A stretch of 5,652 nt of DNA from an uncultured Lachnospiraceae bacterium (GTDB taxonomy: Bacteria; Bacillota; Clostridia; Lachnospirales; Lachnospiraceae): the NCBI GenBank assembly GCA_947631075.1, contig CANRJU010000191.1, positions 1 to 5,652 of the forward strand. Reading direction: 5' to 3'. A program made the translations under genes and the position numbers. This document shows, one piece after another, positions 1 to 4,975 of the stretch (the stretch's first letter is position 1; each line of letters opens with the position of its first letter). A model generated the notes under the pieces. The model was not told the origin of the DNA, did no database searches, and saw only the letters and a program-made list of their open reading frames with translations.

Positions 1-496
1 CTGCCGCTACCGCCGCGCAGGAGCCGCCGGAGGAACCGCCCGGCACATGCTCTAAATTGTGCGGGTTTTTCGTGACGCCGAACGCCGACGTCTCGGTCGT
101 ACTCCCCATGGCAAATTCATCCATGTTGGTCTTGCCGATCATGACCGCGCCCGCCTCGGTCAGTTTCTCCACCGCCTCCGAGGAATAGGTGGGTTTAAAA
201 TTTCCGAGAATTTTCGAGCTGCACGTCGTCAGAACACCCTCGGTACACATATTATCCTTAATCGCCACCGGCACCCCCGCCAGCGGGCCGGTGAGGATTC
301 CGTCCTCGATCTGTTTCTGCACGGCCTCTGCCCGCGCCATAATTTCCCCCTCGGGAAGAACCGTCACATAGCTGTTAATTGAATCTTCCTTTTCCCGAAT
401 CTGCGCCAGGGCGTCCCTTGCCGCGTCCACGGCCGTCACTTCCCCCGCCTTGATTTTCTTTCCCAGCTCTACGGCTGTCAAACTCATCAAACTCAT
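1..496 (-). CDS. gatA: Aspartyl/glutamyl-tRNA amidotransferase subunit A (partial, N-terminal part)
   Basis: My translation gives 165 complete codons from ATG 496 to the window edge, about a third of the usual length of roughly 485 residues. GatA is the amidase-signature subunit of GatCAB. It releases ammonia from glutamine, which GatB uses to convert Asp-tRNA(Asn) or Glu-tRNA(Gln) to Asn-tRNA(Asn) or Gln-tRNA(Gln). Visible family marks are GVPVAIKDNM with catalytic Lys80, IGKTNMDEFAMGSTTE (about 120-135), and the glycine/serine loop PGGSSGGS with Ser155 in the cis-Ser position of the Ser-cisSer-Lys triad. The nucleophilic Ser (about residue 179) lies outside the window. The start is supported by AAGGAG at 504-509, 7 nt upstream. 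The gene lies 38 nt downstream of gatC and is surely co-transcribed with it. An in-frame second ATG at 487 is a possible alternative. A general amidase is unlikely given gatC next door. Confidence 0.97.
   Translation of the reverse strand, partial: MSLMSLTAVELGKKIKAGEVTAVDAARDALAQIREKEDSINSYVTVLPEGEIMARAEAVQKQIEDGILTGPLAGVPVAIKDNMCTEGVLTTCSSKILGNFKPTYSSEAVEKLTEAGAVMIGKTNMDEFAMGSTTETSAFGVTKNPHNLEHVPGGSSGGSCAAVAA
479..496 (-). repeat. 9-bp tandem duplication covering the gatA start codon
   Basis: The first 18 nt of gatA are two exact copies of ATGAGTTTG, giving the peptide start MSLMSL and two possible initiator ATGs (496 and 487). Only the upstream one is at ideal distance (7 nt) from AAGGAG; the second would be 16 nt away. 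The duplication is seen directly; any effect on initiation is inference. Confidence 0.8.
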
Positions 497-534
497 TTAT
501 GCTCTCCTTCCTCTGTCAATCGCAAAATGAACTG

Positions 535-828
535 TCAGTCAAATGTCTTCGGCACCATATAGCTTCCATCCTTTTTCTCCGGGGCATTTAACAGCATGTG
601 CTCCCTGTCGTCCCCGTTTGCCACCTCGTCCTCCCGGAATACGTTCTGCACCGGGAACACATGAGACATGGGCTCAACGCCCTCGGTGTCCAGCTCGTTT
701 AATTTATCCACATAATCCAGCATGCTACCCATGTCCTTTTTCGCCTGCTCCTTTTCCTCGTCAGACAGCTCCAGCTTTGCCAGAATCCCCACATACTCGA
801 TTGTCTCGTCTGAAATTACATTTGCCAT
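535..828 (-). CDS. gatC: Aspartyl/glutamyl-tRNA amidotransferase subunit C
   Basis: This is a complete 97-residue protein, the usual GatC length. GatC is the small belt-like subunit that wraps GatA and GatB and stabilises the tRNA-dependent amidotransferase; it has no catalytic centre. Family marks are the N-terminal helix with I-x-Y-V-G-I-L-A-K-L-E-L-S, the middle stretch MLDYVDKLNELDTEGVEPMSHV (about 36-57) and the FREDEV segment (about 64-69). The C-terminal tail GSYMVPKTFD is typical, resembling the common 'FKVPKV' ending. ATG 828 follows AGGAGG (839-844) with 10 nt spacing. It sits between the AspRS gene (143-nt gap) and gatA (38-nt gap), the standard order aspS-gatC-gatA. Very sure. Confidence 0.97.
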   Translation of the reverse strand: MANVISDETIEYVGILAKLELSDEEKEQAKKDMGSMLDYVDKLNELDTEGVEPMSHVFPVQNVFREDEVANGDDREHMLLNAPEKKDGSYMVPKTFD

Positions 829-971
829 GTTCTCATTCCCTCCTATAAAATTATCTTGTCTTACTACCTTGTGTTTATGATCAATGCCCCTGCTGCAATA
901 TCAGTGGACGCCTGCCCTCGCATCAATACGATAAACCGTGCGCGGCCGTTTTTGCCATCTTATGCGCGCCG
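829..971 (-). other. Spacer between AspRS gene and gatC
   Basis: A 143-nt gap inside the operon with no ORF beyond a dozen codons and no recognisable promoter. The AspRS stop codon lies in the loop of a tiny GC stem (GCCG-TGA-CGGC). A GCGCG/CGCGC pairing (940-944 with 965-969) could form just downstream. There is no U-run, so it does not look like an intrinsic terminator; it may be an mRNA processing or stability element, but nothing more can be shown. Confidence 0.4.
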
Positions 972-2321
972 TCACGGCTCCAGCCGTCCCAGATCGCGCG
1001 GGAACAGCGTCGTCTCACGTACATTTTCCTCTCCTAACAGCTTCATCGTAAGCCTCTCCAGACCGATTCCCAGTCCCCCGTGAGGCGGCATGCCGTGTTT
1101 GAAAATCATCATATACTGTTCCATTCCCTCGTCCGTCATGCCACGGTCCGCTATTTTATCCGCCAGCATTTTGTACTCGTGAATACGCTGTCCGCCCGTC
1201 GTGATCTCCAGCCCCCCGTACAGCAAGTCAAAGCTTAGCGTATAGGTCGGATCCGCAGAATCGTCCATCGCGTAGAACGGCCGTTTTTTCGACGGATAAT
1301 GTGTGACAAATACAAAATCCGCGTCCATTTCCTCCTTAAAATACCGCCCGATCAGCACTTCCTCCTCCGGCTCCAGATCGTAGGGGTTGCGGATGGTCCT
1401 GTCGTATTTCTCCGCCACCAGCCGCTTGGCCTCGTCGAACCGCACCTGGGGAATCTGATCCACCTTCGGCAGCGTGACGTTCAAAAGTTTCAATTCCTTA
1501 TCGTACTCCCGCCGCAAGAGCTCCATGGTATACTGTAAAAAACCCGTCTCCATCTCCATAATATCCTGAAAACTGTCAATATACCCCATCTCAAAATCCA
1601 ACGACGTGTACTCGTTCAGATGGCGTTTCGTATTATGCTTCTCCGCCCGGAATACGGGGGCCGTCTCAAATACCCGGTCAAATACGCCCACCATCATCTG
1701 TTTGTAAAACTGCGGGCTCTGGGCCAGTACCGCGTGTTTGTGGAAATACTCCAGCCGGAACAGGTTGGCGCCTCCCTCGGCTCCTCTGGCCCCGATCTTG
1801 GGCGAGTGGATTTCGGTAAATCCCTGTCCGTGGAGAAAATCTCTGAATCCCCGTGTAATCCCCTCCTGAATGCGGAATCTGGCCCTCTCTTTCACGTTGC
1901 GCAAAGTCAGCGGCCGCAGATCCAGCTTCGTCTCCAGCGACGTGTTCATTTTCCACTTGTTGATGACGACGGGCATCGGCTCCGCGGGCCTTGAGAGGAC
2001 CCGGACCTCTTTCAGCCGTATTTCAAAACCGTGAGGAGCCCGCTCCTCCGCTGTCACCGTGCCGGTGATTTCCACCGCCGCTTCCTCGCACAGCTCCTTC
2101 AGCGGAATCGCCGTCACGCCCTCCTCATACACAGTCTGCACTAACCCCTCCCGCTTGCGCAGGATTATAAACGCCACATCTCCCATATCCCGTATGGTGT
2201 AAATCGCACCGTTCACGCGGACGTCTTTTCCCTCGTATTCTCCCGCTAAAATATCCGAAATATCCAGCGTTTCCTTCTCTGTCTTTCCTGTCAAAAAATC
2301 CATTGTCTCCATCTTCTCCAT
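972..2321 (-). CDS. aspS: Archaeal-type aspartate--tRNA(Asp/Asn) ligase, probably non-discriminating
   Basis: Class II synthetase that attaches aspartate to tRNA(Asp) and, if non-discriminating, to tRNA(Asn). From ATG 2321 it has 449 residues, the compact archaeal/AspRS2 length; classical bacterial AspRS is about 590 with a GAD insertion, absent here. An N-terminal OB-fold (about 20-115: VRVNGAIYTIRDMG, FIILRKREG) binds the anticodon. The catalytic domain shows motif 1 region FTEIHSPKIG (168-177), SPQFYKQ (202-208), motif 2 FRAEKHNTKRHLNEYTSLDFE (about 224-244), and motif 3 GLGIGLERL with Arg423. The C-terminus has FPRD (440-443). A longer frame starts at ATG 2327, but that ATG abuts the GGAGG SD with no spacing; ATG 2321 has 6 nt, so I prefer it. 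An AsnRS would be the alternative, but the coupling to gatCA and the FPRD ending favour AspRS. It is T-box regulated. Confidence 0.93.
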   Translation of the reverse strand: MEKMETMDFLTGKTEKETLDISDILAGEYEGKDVRVNGAIYTIRDMGDVAFIILRKREGLVQTVYEEGVTAIPLKELCEEAAVEITGTVTAEERAPHGFEIRLKEVRVLSRPAEPMPVVINKWKMNTSLETKLDLRPLTLRNVKERARFRIQEGITRGFRDFLHGQGFTEIHSPKIGARGAEGGANLFRLEYFHKHAVLAQSPQFYKQMMVGVFDRVFETAPVFRAEKHNTKRHLNEYTSLDFEMGYIDSFQDIMEMETGFLQYTMELLRREYDKELKLLNVTLPKVDQIPQVRFDEAKRLVAEKYDRTIRNPYDLEPEEEVLIGRYFKEEMDADFVFVTHYPSKKRPFYAMDDSADPTYTLSFDLLYGGLEITTGGQRIHEYKMLADKIADRGMTDEGMEQYMMIFKHGMPPHGGLGIGLERLTMKLLGEENVRETTLFPRDLGRLEP

Positions 2322-2327
2322 TGTCAT

Positions 2328-2332
2328 CCTCC
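2328..2332 (-). promoter_or_regulatory. Shine-Dalgarno of the AspRS gene (decides the start)
   Basis: GGAGG is followed directly by ATG (2327), then ACA and a second ATG (2321). Zero spacing rules against 2327; 6 nt to 2321 is ideal. This shortens the longest frame by two residues. Confidence 0.75.
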
Positions 2333-2436
2333 ATTCCTGTCCCGATTTTTCGCCCTGTCCGAATCCGGCAGATCAAAGAAAACTATAACGTCACCTCATA
2401 AAACCGCTCCGCGCAGGACGAACTTTCCCGACAAAT

Positions 2437-2474
2437 AAAAAATCCCAGATAAAGCATCTAAGCTCAATCTGGGA
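2437..2474 (-). terminator. T-box intrinsic terminator
   Basis: TCCCAGAT (2467-2474) pairs with ATCTGGGA (2443-2450), with a 16-nt loop that can pair further (GAGC with GCUU), followed by six U (2437-2442). It lies upstream of the AspRS start, so it attenuates the operon when tRNA is charged. Confidence 0.93.
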
Positions 2475-2497
2475 CGGGAAAATCTGTATCAAAAATA

Positions 2498-2519
2498 AAC
2501 CCGCGGTACCACCCGCGTT
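2498..2519 (-). promoter_or_regulatory. T-box antiterminator with UGGU bulge
   Basis: Contains GGGTGGTACCGCG, the most conserved T-box sequence. The acceptor-pairing UGGN is at 2508-2511 and reads UGGU. U would pair with an A discriminator or wobble with the G discriminator usual for bacterial tRNA(Asn) and tRNA(Asp). Confidence 0.93.
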
Positions 2520-2619
2520 GAGATACCCCGTTGTATCTCCACTCAATCTGCCTGTAACGGCGCTCACCGGATCCGCCTACACAAAACGCTCGCGTCCTTC
2601 AACGGATCAGCTCCGGAAT

Positions 2620-2622
2620 GTT
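2620..2622 (-). promoter_or_regulatory. Probable T-box specifier codon AAC (Asn)
   Basis: In the 3' strand of stem I, the sequence GAG-AAC-A-UUCC matches the usual context: purine-rich 5' side, codon, purine, then the lower helix. UUCC can pair with GGAA at about 2704-2707, and above the loop CAGGC (2628-2632) can pair with GUCUG (2693-2697), which leaves AAC in the internal loop. The only other plausible triplet is GAC at 2594-2596, outside this loop. Confidence 0.7.
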
Positions 2623-2725
2623 CTCCTGCCTGCCGCTTCCCCTGAGATGCTTTCAGCCGATGGCATCTCTCTCTGACACTCAGTCGCTCAATCAGACATT
2701 CGTTTCCTTCATCGCTTTGCTAAGC

Positions 2726-2755
2726 ATTGTAGCACAAAAAATCCCGACCTGTCAA
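2726..2755 (-). promoter_or_regulatory. Sigma-A promoter of the T-box/aspS-gatCA operon
   Basis: TTGACA (2750-2755), 18-nt spacer, TACAAT (2726-2731); transcription would start near 2718-2719, just before stem I. The region upstream of -35 (2756-2830) is strongly A/T-rich and could act as an UP element. Confidence 0.88.
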
Positions 2756-2783
2756 GATTGGATTTTCAATTTTTGAAATTTTT

Positions 2784-2829
2784 AAATATATTTTTTAAAA
2801 CATATTGAAATATATTTTTTAAACATATT
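2784..2829 (-). repeat. Two tandem AT-rich imperfect palindromes
   Basis: Two copies (2784-2806 and 2808-2829) of a 22-23 bp unit, differing by one A, with a 24-bp period. On the minus strand each reads AATATGTTT(T), a few A, then AAATATATT, itself an imperfect dyad with one G/T mismatch. They lie between the end of the LytTR-type gene and the T-box promoter. They could be an operator, an UP element or weak hairpins; the sequence does not decide. Confidence 0.75.
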
Positions 2830-2845
2830 ATTGGGGACAGGCGTT

Positions 2846-3649
2846 TCAGTTTTTTGAGCGGGGATGTTTTTCCGCGTTCTTTTTTCTCTTTTGAATCAAA
2901 CTGTTTATATTGATAATAGGAATAAATTCGCTTACATTTTCCATGAATTTTTTCTTCATGACCGTCCCTATTTCCAACACCGTGTCATCCTCTTTTAAAT
3001 AAATATAGCGATTCACAGGATCTATGCTCTTGATCTGGCGGATGTTGACGAAGGACTGGCGGCTGCACTGTATAAAATACTCGCAGTCCAGCTCCTCCAG
3101 CAGCGAAACACAGGATTTATAGGGCAGGACATAGACGCCCTGGGACGTCCCCACATGCAGCTTTTTTCCCCGGTTGAACGCATAATAAATATCCCGCACG
3201 CAGACGGCCTCAAGAATTCCGTTTATGTGAAAAAAAACGCTTCTGTCAAAGGAATTATCCGTCTGATAGCGGATTGCCTTTTTCAGAACATTTTTCAGTT
3301 CCTGAATGTCCAGCGGCTTTTCAAAAAATTTATAACAGTGCACATCGCTGTACATCGTAAGTTTTAAATCGTACAAATCAGAAAAAACGATAATCGGCGT
3401 GAACTGATATTTTTCCACCTCGCGGATATTGCAGGCAAAATTCGCGCCGGACTGATCTCCGCCTCTTTTCCCCGTATGAAGGGAGATTTCGACCAGAAAA
3501 ACATCGATGGACTGCTTCAAGGCAATCGAATATGCTTCCTCCTCGTCGGCAACCGAAAAAATTCGTGCGCCGGCATCCACCTGACGCACGATATTTTCCA
3601 ATGCCGCCCTCATTTTTTCCTGATTTTCCACTATCAGAACTTCTTTCAA
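2846..3649 (-). CDS. LytTR-family response regulator with atypical receiver domain
   Basis: A 267-residue regulator. An N-terminal receiver-like domain (about 1-128) begins VLIVEN. It keeps the switch Ser (Ser90 in IIVFSD) and the Lys-Pro pair (Lys111-Pro112), but the phospho-accepting Asp is Glu54 (DVFLVEISL), and the acidic pair is Glu8-Asn9. A LytTR-type DNA-binding domain (about 137-245) shows DIYYAF, YFIQCSRQSFVNIRQIKSI and a K-K-K region. The C-terminal tail is basic (KRKKNAEKHPRSKN). The start is TTG 3649, with GGGAGG 6 nt upstream; no in-frame ATG fits as well. It begins 15 nt after the cysK stop and is probably in the same transcript. No histidine kinase gene is in view. Target genes and signal are unknown. 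The gene looks more A/T-rich than cysK, hinting at separate origin. The family call is firm; the role is open. Confidence 0.87.
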   Translation of the reverse strand: MKEVLIVENQEKMRAALENIVRQVDAGARIFSVADEEEAYSIALKQSIDVFLVEISLHTGKRGGDQSGANFACNIREVEKYQFTPIIVFSDLYDLKLTMYSDVHCYKFFEKPLDIQELKNVLKKAIRYQTDNSFDRSVFFHINGILEAVCVRDIYYAFNRGKKLHVGTSQGVYVLPYKSCVSLLEELDCEYFIQCSRQSFVNIRQIKSIDPVNRYIYLKEDDTVLEIGTVMKKKFMENVSEFIPIININSLIQKRKKNAEKHPRSKN

Positions 3650-3655
3650 CAGCAG

Positions 3656-3661
3656 CCTCCC
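3656..3661 (-). promoter_or_regulatory. Shine-Dalgarno supporting the TTG start of the LytTR regulator
   Basis: GGGAGG followed by CTGCTG and then TTG, a 6-nt spacing, directly after the cysK stop TGA (3665-3667). It fixes the start at 3649 despite the rare initiator. Confidence 0.75.
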
Positions 3662-3664
3662 GTC

Positions 3665-4594
3665 TCACTCCGCAAACATCGGCGTAGAGAGATATCGATC
3701 CCCCGTGTCCGGAAGCAGCGCGACAATCACTTTTCCTTTATTTTCCGGGCGCTTCGCGAGCTCGGTGGCCGCCCACACAGCCGCGCCTGAGGAAATGCCC
3801 ACTAACAGTCCCTCTTTTCTCGCCAGCGCGCGTCCCACCTCAAAAGCGGCTTCATTTTCCACCGGAATAACCTCATCGTATACCTTTACATTCAGCGTGT
3901 CCGGTATAAATCCGGCGCCGATGCCCTGAATCTTGTGAGGGCCCGGCGTTCCCTTGGAGAGAACCGGCGATCCGGCCGGCTCCACGGCAACTATCTTGAC
4001 ATCCGGATTTTTGCTTTTCAGATACTCGCCCACGCCGGTAATCGTGCCGCCCGTACCTACGCCTGCCACGAAAATATCCACCTTGCCGTCTGTGTCCTCC
4101 CAGATTTCGGGGCCAGTAGTAGCGCGATGTACGGCGGGATTCGCCGGATTGGTAAACTGGCTGGGCACAAAGCTGTCCGGCGTGCTGTCCGCCAGATCCA
4201 GCGCCTTTTCAATCGCGCCTTTCATTCCCTTCGCGCCCTCCGTCAGCACAAGCTCCGCGCCGTATGCCTTCAGAAGATTGCGGCGCTCAACGCTCATCGT
4301 CTCCGGCATGGTGAGGATCACGCGGTATCCCCGGGACGCCGCCACCGCCGCAAGGCCGATTCCGGTGTTGCCGCTGGTCGGCTCAATAATCACTGAACCC
4401 GGCTTCAGCTCACCGCTCTGCTCCGCCTCGTCGATCATCGCCCTGGCGATCCGGTCCTTTACACTTCCTGCTGGATTAAAATACTCTAACTTCGCGTAAA
4501 TATCTGCTCCTAATTCCTTTTCTGCCCCGTAATTGTTTAATTTCAATAAAGGGGTTCCCCCGATCAGATCGGTAATTTTCTCCGCTGCTTTCAT
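3665..4594 (-). CDS. cysK: Cysteine synthase A (O-acetylserine sulfhydrylase)
   Basis: A complete 309-residue PLP enzyme, the standard length for CysK. It makes L-cysteine from O-acetyl-L-serine and sulfide in the cytoplasm. Visible motifs are the PLP lysine Lys46 in NPAGSVKDRIA, the substrate-binding PTSGNTG loop (72-78), QFTNPANP (146-153), the PLP-phosphate loop GVGTGGT (178-184), GISSGAA (266-272) and the C-terminal PDTGDRYLST (295-304). ATG 4594 follows AAGGAGAG with about 10 nt spacing. A sigma-A promoter lies at 4663-4691, giving a leader of about 60 nt. Downstream, the LytTR regulator starts after 15 nt, so cysK is the first gene of a likely two-gene operon. Cystathionine beta-synthase and CysM are relatives, but the length and loop sequences fit CysK best. 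Confidence 0.97.
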   Translation of the reverse strand: MKAAEKITDLIGGTPLLKLNNYGAEKELGADIYAKLEYFNPAGSVKDRIARAMIDEAEQSGELKPGSVIIEPTSGNTGIGLAAVAASRGYRVILTMPETMSVERRNLLKAYGAELVLTEGAKGMKGAIEKALDLADSTPDSFVPSQFTNPANPAVHRATTGPEIWEDTDGKVDIFVAGVGTGGTITGVGEYLKSKNPDVKIVAVEPAGSPVLSKGTPGPHKIQGIGAGFIPDTLNVKVYDEVIPVENEAAFEVGRALARKEGLLVGISSGAAVWAATELAKRPENKGKVIVALLPDTGDRYLSTPMFAE

Positions 4595-4627
4595 GGTGTT
4601 ATCTCTCCTTTTTTAACACATTTTAAT

Positions 4628-4643
4628 TTTCCTATATTTCCTA
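4628..4643 (-). repeat. Direct repeat TAGGAAA-TA-TAGGAAA in the cysK leader
   Basis: Two exact 7-bp copies (4637-4643 and 4628-4634 on the minus strand) with a 2-bp gap lie just after the expected cysK transcription start, a position where a bound protein would block transcription. The repeat is seen directly; operator function, for example for an Rrf2/CymR-type cysteine regulator, is a guess. Confidence 0.45.
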
Positions 4644-4662
4644 GCAAGTTAATATGTTTTAG

Positions 4663-4691
4663 ATTTTAGCACCATTCTCACGGTTTGTCAA
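4663..4691 (-). promoter_or_regulatory. Sigma-A promoter of cysK
   Basis: TTGACA (4686-4691), 17-nt spacer, TAAAAT (4663-4668). Start expected near 4656. It diverges from the plus-strand promoter at 4749, with 57 bp between the two -35 boxes. Confidence 0.88.
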
Positions 4692-4748
4692 GGGTAAATC
4701 TGACCGTTTTACAAACTCATTTTCGCTTCATCAAATCGCCGGGCAGTC

Positions 4749-4777
4749 TTGACAACCAGGATAGCCTGGTATATAAT
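4749..4777 (+). promoter_or_regulatory. Consensus sigma-A promoter with palindromic operator in its spacer
   Basis: TTGACA (4749-4754) and TATAAT (4772-4777) are both exact consensus and 17 bp apart. The spacer is almost wholly a perfect inverted repeat, ACCAGG-ATAG-CCTGGT (4755-4770). A dyad in this place is typical of repressor sites that compete with RNA polymerase. It points to the nuclease gene at 4976, about 190 nt downstream of the expected start. Confidence 0.85.
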
Positions 4778-4783
4778 TTGCTT

Positions 4784-4975
4784 TACAACATTTTTAATTT
4801 TATTTGATTATCCATAGACAAATATCCAATACAATCAATGAAAATTTATCGTGGGCCGCCCATTGCGGCGCTTCTATTTAAGTTACCCATTTTTGAATAT
4901 TTTGAACAATTTCCTTTTTATTTGAAACGGGAAGTATGTAGCTGTTTGTTAGTTGTTTTGTGAAAGGAGAAATAG
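4784..4975 (+). other. Long 5' leader of the Rpn-family gene
   Basis: About 190 nt, A/T-rich, without a terminator. It holds a small GC hairpin, GCCGC-CCATT-GCGGC (4855-4869), and an ORF of 41 codons (ATG 4838 to TGA 4961-4963, beginning MKIYRGPPIAALLFKL). That ORF is in the same frame as the nuclease gene, and its stop touches the SD at 4964-4969. The small ORF has no SD of its own, so its translation is doubtful; if used, it could couple to the main gene. No other feature seen. Confidence 0.4.

Larger units (their letters stand above)
2437..2719 (-). promoter_or_regulatory. T-box riboswitch leader (probable tRNA-Asn sensor) of the aspS-gatCA operon
   Basis: A leader of about 280 nt between promoter and AspRS gene with the full T-box layout. 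Near the 5' end is GATGAAGG, typical of the base of stem I. The distal stem I hairpin pairs GAGATGC (2663-2669) with GCATCTC (2644-2650) around a loop containing GGCTG, preceded by the AGAGAG element. The specifier side carries AGGAGAACATTCC, with AAC at 2620-2622. Stem III pairs GAGATAC (2533-2539) with GTATCTC (2520-2526). The antiterminator has the hallmark GGGTGGTACCGCG, and a terminator follows. Known mechanism: uncharged tRNA pairs its anticodon with the specifier and its NCCA end with UGGN, stabilising the antiterminator. Class is certain; amino-acid identity rests on my reading of the specifier loop. Confidence 0.95.

Noticed and set aside
59..382. Plus-strand frame of 107 codons opposite gatA
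   Set aside because: Antisense shadow of a clear gatA frame; no SD and no family resemblance.
543..1083. Plus-strand frames opposite gatC and the end of the AspRS gene
   Set aside because: Low-complexity Pro/Arg/Ser-rich translations typical of antisense frames.
2125..2376. Minus-strand 83-codon frame overlapping the AspRS start
   Set aside because: Out-of-frame shadow; its Gly/Arg-rich sequence has no family features, while the overlapping AspRS frame does.
2594..2596. GAC (Asp) as the T-box specifier
   Set aside because: It lies downstream of the stem I lower helix (UUCC/GGAA), outside the internal loop where the specifier must be.
3378..3668. Minus-strand 96-codon ATG frame over the start of the LytTR gene
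   Set aside because: Shifted frame of the regulator; the TTG-started frame has SD, length and domains.
3954..4499. Plus-strand frame of 181 codons opposite cysK
   Set aside because: Antisense shadow with Ala/Ser/Pro-rich translation; no SD.
4681..4716. GTTTGT...ACAAAC and CGGT...ACCG inverted pairs near the cysK -35
   Set aside because: Short, widely spaced and not collinear as one clean dyad; likely chance.
4749..4777. MerR-type promoter
   Set aside because: MerR-activated promoters have 19-20 bp spacers; this one is 17 bp, which fits a repressor site better.
4804..4835. Second plus-strand promoter TTGATT...TACAAT
   Set aside because: Spacer of 20 bp and a weak -35; far poorer than the consensus promoter at 4749.
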